From: Paramacrobiotus metropolitanus
Lineage: Eukaryota > Tardigrada > Eutardigrada > Parachela > Macrobiotidae
Direction: 5' to 3'
Assembly (NCBI RefSeq): GCF_019649055.1
Contig: NW_026570233.1
Location: forward strand, 1,426,001-1,490,000
Length of the DNA: 64,000 nucleotides
Part shown: positions 24,359 through 35,077 of the stretch, one piece after another
Layout of the letters: every line of letters begins with the position of its first letter
How positions within the stretch are numbered: position 1 is the first letter of the stretch
Program-made: the position numbers and the translations under genes
Notes under the pieces: generated by a model
What the model was told of the DNA's origin: nothing
Seen by the model: the letters and a program-made list of their open reading frames with translations, nothing else
Databases searched by the model: none

Positions 24359-24547
24359 ATGTCGAGCCAGGAGAAAGGTGACGAGGGCGTCCGCCAGCGC
24401 GAGTACCACGAAGAGGACCATCCCCGCGATGAACACGGTCATTTCGTAAACAAAGAGACCGGGGAGCACAAACACGACCACCGGCACGATTTCCGCGAGG
24501 AGGAGCATCCGCGCGACGAGCATGGACACTTTGTGGCCAAAAAGTAA
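24359..24547 (+). CDS. 62-residue His-rich hydrophilic protein with decapeptide repeat
   Basis: A single-exon ATG frame makes a 62-residue protein almost without hydrophobic residues and very rich in His, Glu, Asp, Arg and Lys. The decapeptide HPRDEHGHFV occurs twice, about 31 residues apart, and the second copy ends the protein with AKK. The two DNA copies differ at most third codon positions yet encode the same peptide, which argues that this frame, not the overlapping hydrophobic antisense frame (24529-24266), is under selection. The gene is a GC-rich island in AT-rich flanks, with AATAAA-type signals about 190 nt downstream. Function unknown; a disordered, hydrophilin-like or metal-binding protein is inferred from composition only. 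Confidence 0.6.
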   Translation: MSSQEKGDEGVRQREYHEEDHPRDEHGHFVNKETGEHKHDHRHDFREEEHPRDEHGHFVAKK

Positions 24548-25701
24548 AGAGAATGTTTTTGTTGGTTGTGTGGCATGTACCTAGCATGGGTTATGCCGTC
24601 ATATTTGTATTAAGAATGTACTTCCTGGCAGTTTTTTTTGTAATTACTGCAATATGAAGCAACAATGTGAATATACTCTGTATATGGCGGATAGATTTTT
24701 GATAATTACTTGATGTGTAATAATAAAAATTATTTATGAATAAAGTTCATGTCCGGAACTCGACAAAATAAATACTTATCTGCCTTTTATTAAGATTGTT
24801 AGCGATTATGTGGATCTGACTGTGACACAAGTGTCTAGATATACTTTTCTTCTATTGGTCAAACATGACTTCAAATGTGTTCGATAATTTTAAAGATTCA
24901 ATGATTTCAAGTTTTTTGTGGTAATATAACTGCAAGTTTTATTAATCAACCAAATAAAAACCATTTAAATTAAACTCAGTTGCCAACAAGAAAACAAAAG
25001 TAGAAAAAAATGAATTCACAGTTGTTGCGCCAAGTAAAAAGACAAAAAAATTAATAATAATAATGGAAGATACACCCGAAAAGTTGCAAACCGAAATTGA
25101 TATACAAATAACTTCATTAGTTTTAATTGTGATAACTATGCTAAATAAAAAATTTTATAGAAAAATTTATGAATTACTGCTCACGGAAGCGAGACAGCGA
25201 TATGAAATATGCCTGCATTTGTCGCTCTGACATGAAAACCATCGGCCAGAGCGTGCAATACTGCTGTTAATCACTATAAGACGAACGGTATATATGCGCC
25301 GTACACGTATAGTATGCAATCTGCTGCGTTTTCCAAAAATATCCATAATCATCACATTGCCGGGCAAGATGCGGCAGACTATGGAGGCGATTAAACGACT
25401 TATGTTTCGCCTGGTGTAAAAATAGACCGGAAGCGGGGAAGAGCGCGCGCTGCATGTAACGTCATGTCGGCGGGCTGGCAAAATGACAAATATGTAATCT
25501 TCTTACTCGTGAAGTCTCCGCGACGGCAGTGGTGGTGGTAGCGGTGCAGAGAGTGGCTCCTGGTTGAGTGTGCGAGCGGAAGGCGCAGTAGGGCGAGAGC
25601 CGTGCCGTTTCCTTAATTGTCAGCTTAATTGCCGGAAGTTTGCTGCAGCGTTACGGGCCGCGCCATATTCGCCCTCCGTGGTGATTATTATCTCCATCAA
25701 A
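24548..25701. other. 3' region of His-rich gene and sarcalumenin upstream region
   Basis: No further gene seen. AATAAA-like polyadenylation signals lie around 24718-24745. The last 200 nt before 25702 are GC-richer and probably hold the sarcalumenin promoter and 5' UTR. Confidence 0.4.
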
Positions 25702-28700
25702 ATGATTCCCAAGCTTTGCCTGCTAATCCTGGGCGTGCTGCTTGTCGGATTTATTTGTGATATTGAAGCAAGAAAACGTAAGTGCATGAAACACCCGTTG
25801 AAAAGTGACGAATTTTATTTTTTAAAAAATATTATTTCAAAATTATTTATCGTTGATTTATTGGTTGGAACGTGAGCTGCTCCGCAAAGGTGTCCGCAGC
25901 CATCATTAAACCCAAAAACTACGTTAGTTTTAATGTTTTCATCGGTTTTCGTAAGCGCAAACAAATTACAGCTTTACCAGTTTCGGACTTACTTTTTAAA
26001 CGAAAAGGCGTCAGTCGGAACGCACCATTTTCACCCAACAGGACTCGCTTTATTTTACGATTTCCATAAAGTAGTTAAATTCTGGAATTCGATTTTCAGG
26101 AATTAGATACATATAAATTTTCGGTACTATAGTTTTTGGAAATGCCGCTTCAGGAATCAGTACGGGTGTCTGAAAAAACCCCATAATTTTTTCAATTTTT
26201 TATGGGAACATCCGGGGTTTAATCAGTACAGTATCGTATTGAGAATATTAACCAAAAGCGGAGTGTATCAGACTAGTCAGCGTCATATCGGATAGGGCAA
26301 ATATTGTATCTTTATGCGGTATCGCAGCGGTAACGAAAAATTAATATCGGAGCGGCTCTGGCTCAGCCTTTGACTAATATATAGCGAAATAACTTTGACT
26401 AACTTTTGGAAGCGCTGCTCCATTCATGGCTGCGTGCACAGGTATTCTCCCAAGATTCAGAGAGGCCGGTCTGCCTGCGCGCTCGGAGTTCGGGAACGCG
26501 GTCGTTTGCGTGCGCATGAAAAGCCGGCACGGGTTATGGGCCTATGGCTGTATACTTGTTTCGAAAATCGCCCATTTCAGTTTCTACGAAAATCATAAAC
26601 TATTTTAAGGAACTATATTTTACAATAAAAACTACAAAAGTCGAGAAGCTTTTTCGATTTATCATGGCTTTTTAAAACAAGCTCTGGATGAGACCTCCAA
26701 CGATGACCCCAGCGACGCAGAGAACCAGGAACCAGCTGCTTCCAAACTATTGAGGAGGTCAAGCCGGTATCGAGAAGTTCGTAAACTAACCAAACCACTG
26801 GATACGTTACTTACCGACAAAACTGGGGAAGAGTTCACAAAACTATACGGCGCAGTGAGAATAATTGTTGACAACCTACTAGAAGGTAATTGTTTTTTTC
26901 CACTACTGCTATGCTATTAACTGTTGTCTTCTATAAAGTGCCTACAGTAAAGATTTGTGCACGCAGCCATCGCCCGTTCCAAAATTCTGTACACGGGGTG
27001 ACGCAGGCGAAGCAGTGTTTGCTCGTGCACGCCGCATCGACTGAATTGCAGTTAAAAATCAAAAAATTCATATATATCGCATACAAAGTTTGGTATAAAA
27101 CTGTTCATATGCGCGCAGCATCATTCCTAGAAAATTACCATGCTTCTCGAATTGATATTCGTAATATTAATTTTGTTGTATTATACAATAGTTTTTCACT
27201 GCATGCTCTACAGGATTGGTTAGGTGAGTAGGCTTTCAGCTTTGCATGCACAACGGAATGGTGTCAAGATATGGTAGTGTAGTGTCACAAAACGACAAAC
27301 ATAAGAAAGTGTTGCTCTGTGTTAAAGATTGATAAATTGTACCGTTCTCCGAAGTAATTTTTTGCCGATTCGGCTCACACCTCTAAGTTAACAATCGTGT
27401 ATTATTTTTAGAATGGAAAAAGCCCGAGCCCGAACCTGAACCCGAACCGCCCGCGGAAGTCGACGAGAAAGACGACGAACCGGAACCACCACCTCATCCC
27501 GTTCGGCACGGTAAGAAACCGGCGGCTGCCGCTCCGGCGGAGGACGACGATGACGATGACAAGGACGCGAAGAAGCCGGCTGCGAAGAAGGATAAGGATG
27601 ATGACGACGACGATGACGACAAGACCCAGGTGAAGGACGACGACGACGGTGACGAGGACAACGGCGATAAAGGTGACGATGAGGATGAAGAGGACGAAGC
27701 CGTGCCGGAACGAGACTACGATGTCGGCGAGATCTTCCACTTGAATGAAGACAACACGGAGGTGCGCCGGCGTAAGGAGCTGCTGACGAACATCGCCCTG
27801 GAGCGCCTGCACCAGATTGTGGATAACCAGATTGCGCCCATTGAGAAGCTGTATAAGTATGAGCAGCTGTCGCGTTCCACCTTCGGCGGTGAGTTTTTAA
27901 AATCAGGGCAGCAGATTTATGTGTTCTCCCGTTTTAGGTTTATTTTATACTATAGTAGATGTACCGCATAAATGTACATGGAAGCGTCGCAATGATCCAG
28001 ACGTTACAGAAGACGTTCCTTAAGTCTGTAAAAAATTGTGGAACGCGAATTTACGTGAGATAACAGAATTATTTTAGATTCATGCACAAAGAATCAGTTT
28101 CAGCATCTAAGCCATAAGGCAATAAGCTTTCGAAAACTCTGAAATCATTATTAACCCAAGCAAAAAATTATTGTACGAAATTTATACGTCAGATTATACC
28201 CTGCTGCCAAATAGGTTTAACTTTTTTTAACTTTTAGAAGCTGAAATTTTTGCCAAGCCGTTGGTGCTGCTAATGGAGCCGTACAAGCGTGGAAAATCAT
28301 CGATTCTGCCGATATTGCTTGGAAAGGAGGAAACGGCCGATGATGACGACGATGGTACACCGCATTTATAATGCAAAATTAATTAATTCCTTTACAGTAT
28401 AGCTGCAAAATTTTTGTAGCACTGGCCTTTAGATTTCGAAGCAAAACGGAATTTTACTACCAGTCCATTTTAAGGAATTTTTTTATTTCCACCACCTTCC
28501 ATCAGAGTCTGTAAACTAAGTTTAATTATTAAATATTAGATATCAATGATGCAAAAGTTACTTGGGCCAGCGCGCGCTAACCGTGACCTTTCGTGGTGCA
28601 AAAAGTTGATAATAGGCGAGTTTTACGGACTAATTACAGTACTGTTTACTATCCGTTATCAATTCAAACAAAGTGCGATATTTCGTCATATTGAGCCCCA

Positions 28701-31700
28701 AACTGCCATTGCACTACGATATTTCTTGAAGTAAAAGTATAACAACTTATAGTACAAACTACAAAGTAGAACGGCTTTTTCGCATTGCGCGCCAGTGATT
28801 TTCCTAACGCACAGCTTTTGCAGAAGAGGAACTGGAGAACACCGACTTTGTTATCCACTCGTACGCGGCCAAACCGCGCACCCTGGAGGGTATCCAGGTA
28901 CTCCGCAACGAGACCTTCGAGTCGCTTCAGCGTTTCGGCAAAGCCCTGGCCTCCCACCTCAAAGCTGTGGAGGCGCCACACTCCATCCTGGAGCGCATCT
29001 CCATTGTGGAGACCCCGGATCTCATCGAGAACAGCAAACTGGACCGGGAGTTTCCCATGGGCAAGGTGCACCAGTGGTTCGTAGCCCGCGCGGACGCCGT
29101 CATCCTGGTGGTGGAGCCGGACCGACTGGATGTCGGCCCCACTCTGGAGGCGGTCTTTAAAGAGCTGAAGGATCAGGAGGATCTGCTGTTTGTCCTGGTG
29201 GAAAGCGGGCATAAATCCAACTTGGATGACAGCATCCGGGCGTTGCGCCGGTTAGTGTGGAGCTTTGCCCCGCATTTCGACGTGAACGAAGCACCCAAGG
29301 TCTATTTGACCAGTTTTGAGAAGGAGCTGGATGCAGATACCGGCGCGGTGTACATTAAGCAGGAGAAGCACTTCTTGCATGATCTCAATAAGATTCTGGA
29401 TCAAAGGTTCAAGAACCGGCTGAATACGGTGTTCGAGCGGGCGGTGGATGTGCGGAATCATGCGCATCTCGTGGATAAATACGTCGAGACCTATACGCAG
29501 AAGAAGTCCTTCTTCGGAAGCAACAAGGCACTGGAAAATGTACGTTTTGTTCCTCTTACTTGATTATGCGACTATTTTAATTAGGTAAAGGTTTGTTTTT
29601 TTACTGCAGTAGTTAACATAATCCTCATAAAATATGTCACAACAAATAACTAATAAAATAAAATTTATTAAGCAGTATTGCTGCAGCAGCAAAATTGCCC
29701 AAACAAACATCTGCCGAAACGAAAAAACGTCAATCAACTTACCCGGCAATAATTTGTAACATTGTATCGCTATTCAGGATCTGATGGGATTTCCTAGCAA
29801 ATTCGCCATTTATGAATCGGTTCTGCGCAAGACCAACGCCAGTGCTGATGATCTGCCGGATCCGGAAGAATATAAGGAATTTTTCGGCATCAACAAACTG
29901 AGTACCTTCAAAACCCTGGCGGCATCGTGCTCTTTCCTCAAAGGGTGTCCCGCGGTACGTTGGTGCTTTTATGTTATGAACACGTGCTATAAGACTGACT
30001 TTAACCGCTATCCATCTTATTTCACTTATACCCGGTACAGCAAACAACACACGTAAACGCAATACGTTAAAATAAAAAATAATACGCAATAATTTGGTCA
30101 TCGGTCGCTGACACCGCCTTCTCAGGAAATTTCTGCACCAGGTGACCAAATTAATTTCTTAATTATATACAGGGGTGCCGCGCCAAGTTCGGACAGCTTC
30201 TCTTAAAAATCACTATGGGTCACCCACCAACAAATTACTAGTTATTTAATTTTTTTATTATTAGCATATGTGTTATGCACCTTTTTCACTATGGATCGCA
30301 AGGCCGAGGGCGTGGCTTGTTTTACAGCGAGATTTAAAATGAAGCAGACCTGAATAAAAATGCGGTTCGACCCAAGGACCGTCCATGTCTCCCTCCCGTT
30401 TAAAATTTCGTAAGAAATTCTACTGAAGCTACAACCCAAAAAGGTTTACGCTGGGCTATTTGCCATTCAAAGCCCTTGCTAAATTCGTCTGACTCCATTC
30501 TATTTCAATGATGGCGGCGTGACCTCTGCAATATTACTGGAGACACTGTCAGAATGGTGGACGGTGCCCTTTGAGAGCTCGCACAGGAATCAGAGTAGGT
30601 CGGATGTGTCAAGCATGCAACACAAACTTGTTGGCCAACCACTGAGCAACACTTTAAGCTCTTGTTATTGCTCAAAAGGCCCGCGGCATCCCGCTTCAAC
30701 ACATTTTCGCACTAACGCAAAATTTATTTGGCCACTGCTTTGTCGGTTTTTTCTTCGATCGTTCTGCCAGCTCTATCTTACTGCATGCTTCGTAGATAAC
30801 AAGTAGAATACAAAAATCCTCTACTTTAATGCATGTCTTATTCTTCGAAAACATCATCTCGAAGTTATGTGTCTCTGCGCGCTAGGCAACCACATTCTTC
30901 CGGAAGCACTGTTTAACATACAAGTCTATGGGAGGTGCTCCTTCTGTCTGGGTCACCTCGAGCACCAATCACGAGAAAGTTTTTGCTGACCCGTACTACA
31001 TACCTTTAAGGATACTCAACAGTTTAAAAAAATGTCCATAAAAAAATGTCACTTGAGGAATTTTCTGGAAGGTCAGTTATAATCCCTCTGGATATGACCC
31101 CTACCCCATCTTCCTCTTAACCGGTTGGCTGCTTATTACCCCATCTTGCATTTCAAATTTCAGCATATTCGGATCCGCAATAAAAAGTTGCACTAATATA
31201 GTGCAAAATAAAAAGTAAAACCAAGTACAGAAATATTTTTTAATTTAATTTGTGCAACTGTCCGAACTTGGCGCGGCACCCCTGTATTTCTAATTAATTT
31301 CTTAAAATCTTCTATAATGCTTCTTGTCCTATTTACTGTGCAATTTGGATTTTTAAGTACTAACGAGTAAGAAAGCGATTATACATGCTGCACGCATGGA
31401 CAAGATTTGCGCCAGAAACGACAGAAAAGTTGGTCGAATGATGGTACAGTAGAGTTTCAAAGACAAAGTAATACATCAAAATTGCGAAAAAATTGTTTGT
31501 AGATATTCTACACCAATCAAAATAGAACGAAGTGGGGCAATGCGCCATATTCTTAACTGACGAAAAGTATAGCTCGAGTACGCTGCCGCTACACTACAAA
31601 AGCACTGCACAACTAGAAGTGGTTGGAAACGTTCTATGAATTACCGATCATATAAATTACCATGAGCAGAACATAAACAAACAAAACATAATCACAGACC

Positions 31701-32016
31701 CACACAAAACACACATAAACAAAAAACACAAACACTTTAACATATAAACACAAACACTGAACAGCTGTGTACGCATAAAAAAATTCTCGTATGTGTTAAC
31801 TTTGCTATTAAAAACGTAAAAATTACCCTGCAATTTGCGAGTAATTATACGTAATGTTTGCTGCAGGACAAACTGAACTATGCCATCCACTTTGATCTGC
31901 CGGAACTGCTGGAGAAATTCCAGCAGCGCCTGCCTTTGTGCCTGTCGGAAGCCATTGAATGTGTGCTGGAAGAGAAAAAGTACGTTCCGGAAAAGAAAAA
32001 GAAGAAAGCTCACTAA
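25702..32016 (+). CDS. SRL: sarcalumenin-like dynamin/EHD-type protein of the ER/SR lumen
   Basis: Seven exons: 25702-25777, 26682-26885, 27412-27888, 28238-28354, 28824-29539, 29778-29954, 31867-32016; total 1917 nt, 638 residues, all in frame. Exon 1 encodes a signal peptide (MIPKLCLLILGVLLVGF). Exons 2-3 give a linker and a long Asp/Glu-rich, low-affinity Ca-binding type region like that of vertebrate sarcalumenin. The rest matches its dynamin-like domain (IAPIEKLYKYEQL, KPLVLLMEP, FFGINKLSTFKTL). The P-loop is degenerate: YKRGKSS keeps GKS, but the leading Gly is Glu; switch motif DTPG is ETPD; NKxD is missing (VESGHKSN). GTP binding is therefore doubtful. Exons 2-4 are flanked by phase-1 introns and could be skipped in frame. 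The C-terminus is basic and lacks a KDEL-type signal. Role inferred from family: calcium buffering in sarcoplasmic reticulum. Confidence 0.88.
30170..31284. mobile_element. Tc1/mariner-like TIR element in sarcalumenin intron 6
   Basis: The ends are perfect 27-nt inverted repeats (30170-30196 and 31258-31284), beginning CAGGGGTGCCGCGCC. A TA dinucleotide flanks each side, the target-site duplication of Tc1/mariner/pogo elements. Length is 1115 bp. No intact transposase was found on either strand, so it is non-autonomous or decayed. Perfect TIRs suggest a fairly recent insertion into the 1.9-kb intron. Confidence 0.8.
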
Positions 32017-32907
32017 AAATCCGTCAATGGAAAAATTCGTTAAAAAGGACGCGCTGTCAACAGCTAAACACCCGGCATCACCATCGTCGCCCGGTGTCAC
32101 GATGCCGGGTGATGCGCGTCCGTATTGTCTCCCTATTTTTGTTCACCAAAATCTTTTGTGATTTTTATTTTCTGTGTCGCACGCGTCTGTCCTTTGTGCG
32201 GATACGATAAGCGTAGTACGTGTCGGTTGCAGTACGTTGAGCATTTAATTTGTTGATCGTGTTAGTTTTTCCCCGTAGTTATTTCTTATGATAAGCCAGA
32301 TAAGGTACTAATGCAATGCAATCGTCGGCAATAAAATTCTAGCGTGCCACATGTACAGTGTACTGTTTCTGCTAAAATAAAAGTATACATACAGTAGTAC
32401 AGTACATATATCCAGATCTGCTATTTGGTTGCTTGTAATATTATTCGAGTGCACTCCAACTAAAATATTAAAATATCGTTATTGATATTTAAACGGTATC
32501 AGTATACTCGTGATGTCAATTTTTTGTGTTTCTTCATAAACTGTATAAGAGAAACGCAAGCGAGTGAAAACATTAAAGACAAAACAAACGCGTCTACGTA
32601 GTAAAAGTATGATTACGGACTAATCTAATGGCAGCTTTGCATAATTATGAGATCACTTCACAGATAGGAATTACACAGTAGCAGAGATAGCGAACACGTA
32701 AAATCCATGCCAAACAAAGAAAAAAAATGCCATTTACTTTTCCTTATTGGCGAAACGGCAATGACGTAATTCGGCGAGGCACTTCGTGAACCTAAGGAAA
32801 ATTAAAATGTATTAAAGCCCGATTATACAATAGTACAAATAACCAAACTGTTCACGGTAATATTTATCAACATAAATATCTTTTAAGATTCGCAATCATT
32901 TACTGTA
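32017..32907. other. tail-to-tail spacer between sarcalumenin and ETS gene
   Basis: The spacer holds the two convergent 3' UTRs. A forward AATAAA lies near 32330, with a further AAATAAAA near 32375. No gene seen. Confidence 0.5.
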
Positions 32908-35077
32908 TTAGCCAATGCCATAAGAAAACCGATGAACCTGTCTATACCTGTAGCAGTGCCTTTCGCCGGGTTCCTTGCGGAGAATATCCATGCGGTAATA
33001 GTACCGCAGCGCTCGCGCCAGCTTCTCGAAATTCATCGCCGCGTGCTTCTTCTGCACCCCCCACAGCACAGCCAGACTGCCGGGATCCACGATATGGAAG
33101 ATCAGCGCGCCGCGGTCCTTCCAGCGGATGACCTTTTCGTACCGCCCCACCGGGTCCTCCAGCAGAACGTAGATAAACTCCCACAGCAACCGGCACTCCC
33201 CGGCCGGTCCCTGGCCGCGTACCCGCTCCGGTGCGGCGGCCGTGCTGACGTGCAGCGGATGGGCGCTGGGGAAGGCCGACTGGAACATGGATCCGGCCGG
33301 GCTGGAGGTCGGGGTGGAGGGCCGCGAGCCGGAGCTGGTTGAGTCGGTGTCGGAGGACAGAGCGGCATCCAGCGAGAGATAGCGGAAGTGTGGGAATTTA
33401 TTGGTGAAGAAGGTCGGAGAGGGCTGGAGATCGTGGGGGCTGGACGGTGGGGTCGAGGGAATGTGGGCGGGACTGAAAGAACCTGCCGCGGAAAAAAAGC
33501 GTTACAATCCTAAAACAATATACACATTCTTAATGAAGTTTTAATTTAAAAAAATATATGGATATGTGTACAGTGCACAGTAAGACCCGCATAATCTGAA
33601 AACTGGATTATTATACTTATTGCACGTTATTCATTTCCGGTACAGATAGACAGTGTGTATCTTCCACAGCAATGTATCTTCTCAATGTACAACATCATGC
33701 TGAAGCAAAAGCGTACAAATTTCGAAAATTATTAACAATAATTTGGAATAAAGGTATGGTAATACGGCAATATATTATAATTTCATCCGGTAATTAATTA
33801 CGTAATTAATTTCCGCGTCGGCTGCTTTATTGCACAGGAAAAGCCGAGCACGTTAACTTTTGGTTTGAATGCCAAAAAAGTTTTTGCGTACACGTAAACT
33901 TCTGTGTTCCGTTGTTACCTGATGAAGCATACGCAATCAGCGTGTTGTAGAGCACATCACCGGCGGACGGACAGCGAGTGAGAAAGTCAGATCGGGTTAA
34001 AATGCACAGAGCTTTACCTGCAAAAGGTTTAAGCTTGTACATCTGTAATCTAAACTCAAATGTAATCACGAAAAATTCCCAAAAAAATGCATTTGAAAAA
34101 ACACGGTTTCGGCAGCGCTTAGTTTGCAACGTTCGTTTAAATATCTGACAAGGATGAAGCACACGCCGATATTTTATTGCCGGTAAGGTTGAACAAAGGA
34201 AAAAAAAGTTAATAAGGTTTTACCACATTAAATGACTTTAATAGCATAGGTTATAACACACATAGTATTATTTTTCCATTTACGTTAGGTAGAGATTGGC
34301 TCGATGGATAACAATTAATACAGTAATCAGGTAACGAAAAAACTATCTAGTGTACATACCGCTTAGAGCAAAATTGTCGGGATTAACATCGGTTAATCCA
34401 TATTCCCGTATGCAGGACGTTATCCAGCGTTGCACATCTTCGCGGCTCCAGAAGGCCGGATTACGGCTAGGATACCGGTTGAATTCCATATCTGCAACGT
34501 TGCACTGCTTAAAATTGCGCATGTACCTGTACATCACAGGCAATAAAACGTGCAACGTCTGTGAGATCACAACTACAAAGTACTTTCTTGAACAAATACA
34601 ATCACTCTACTTAAATTAAACGATTAATTTTGTTAAAATGATATCGAATCTGATGTGTTTGATTCCTGCCTAATAATTTTACTGTAAAATATCAATTTTT
34701 TCAGTCTTTTTAAATACCGCAATACGTAAACACAGAACAACTACTAGCAAAATACTAACAAACTGCAGGCTTAATAATAACAGATTTTCAAAGCGGGGGA
34801 AAATGCATACAAATTTCAAAATCTAGCATTAAAATCAGATGTTTCGAAAACTATAAAATCCACAATCATCCAAGTACTTCAGAAAATTGTACACTTTTTT
34901 TCTTAAGTTGCAAGTAGCAGAACAGCCGCTTTTTGTGTGCATACCGTATTTAACGTTAATTCCATTTTGTAATCGCCTATCAAGATCGGCCGGAATAGTA
35001 AAGGGAAACCGTGAAGCCGGCACCCAGGTAATCCCGTTGTTGTCCCCAAAAATAAATGGATTTTCAGTAAACACCAT
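32908..35077 (-). CDS. ETS-family repressor with Pointed domain (Yan/ETV6-like)
   Basis: Transcription factor that binds GGAA sites; Yan/ETV6 members repress targets downstream of RTK-MAPK signalling. Four exons: 35077-34945, 34491-34360, 34017-33919, 33482-32908; all introns are phase 1; 312 residues. The Pointed/SAM domain spans exons 2-3 (FWSREDVQRWITSCIREYGL, then LCILTRSDFLTRCPSAGDVL). A Ser/Pro/Thr linker with several S/T-P sites (PSTPPSSPHD) could be phosphorylated by MAPK. The ETS domain is C-terminal, with LLWEFIYVLLEDP, HIVDPGSLAVLWG, NFEKLARALRYYYR and RKEPGERHCYRYR. HIVDP and RKEPG favour the ETV6/Yan group over activators such as Pointed. It is compact relative to Drosophila Yan. 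Recognition-helix Arg residues (RALRYYYR) are intact. Confidence 0.92.

Noticed and set aside
27408-27812. Hydrophobic minus-strand frame with many Val/Leu residues
   Set aside because: It is the antisense of the Asp/Glu/Lys-rich exon 3 of sarcalumenin, which explains the composition.
28664-29212. 182-codon minus-strand frame opposite sarcalumenin exon 5
   Set aside because: It is the complement of a conserved coding exon and has no domain of its own.
30242-30806. Possible transposase remnants inside the TIR element of sarcalumenin intron 6
   Set aside because: Frames on both strands were compared with Tc1/mariner catalytic motifs (DDE region, SPDLNPIE-like block) and none was found.
31672-31765. 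A/C-rich stretch resembling a microsatellite in sarcalumenin intron 6
   Set aside because: It is low-complexity without a regular repeat unit.
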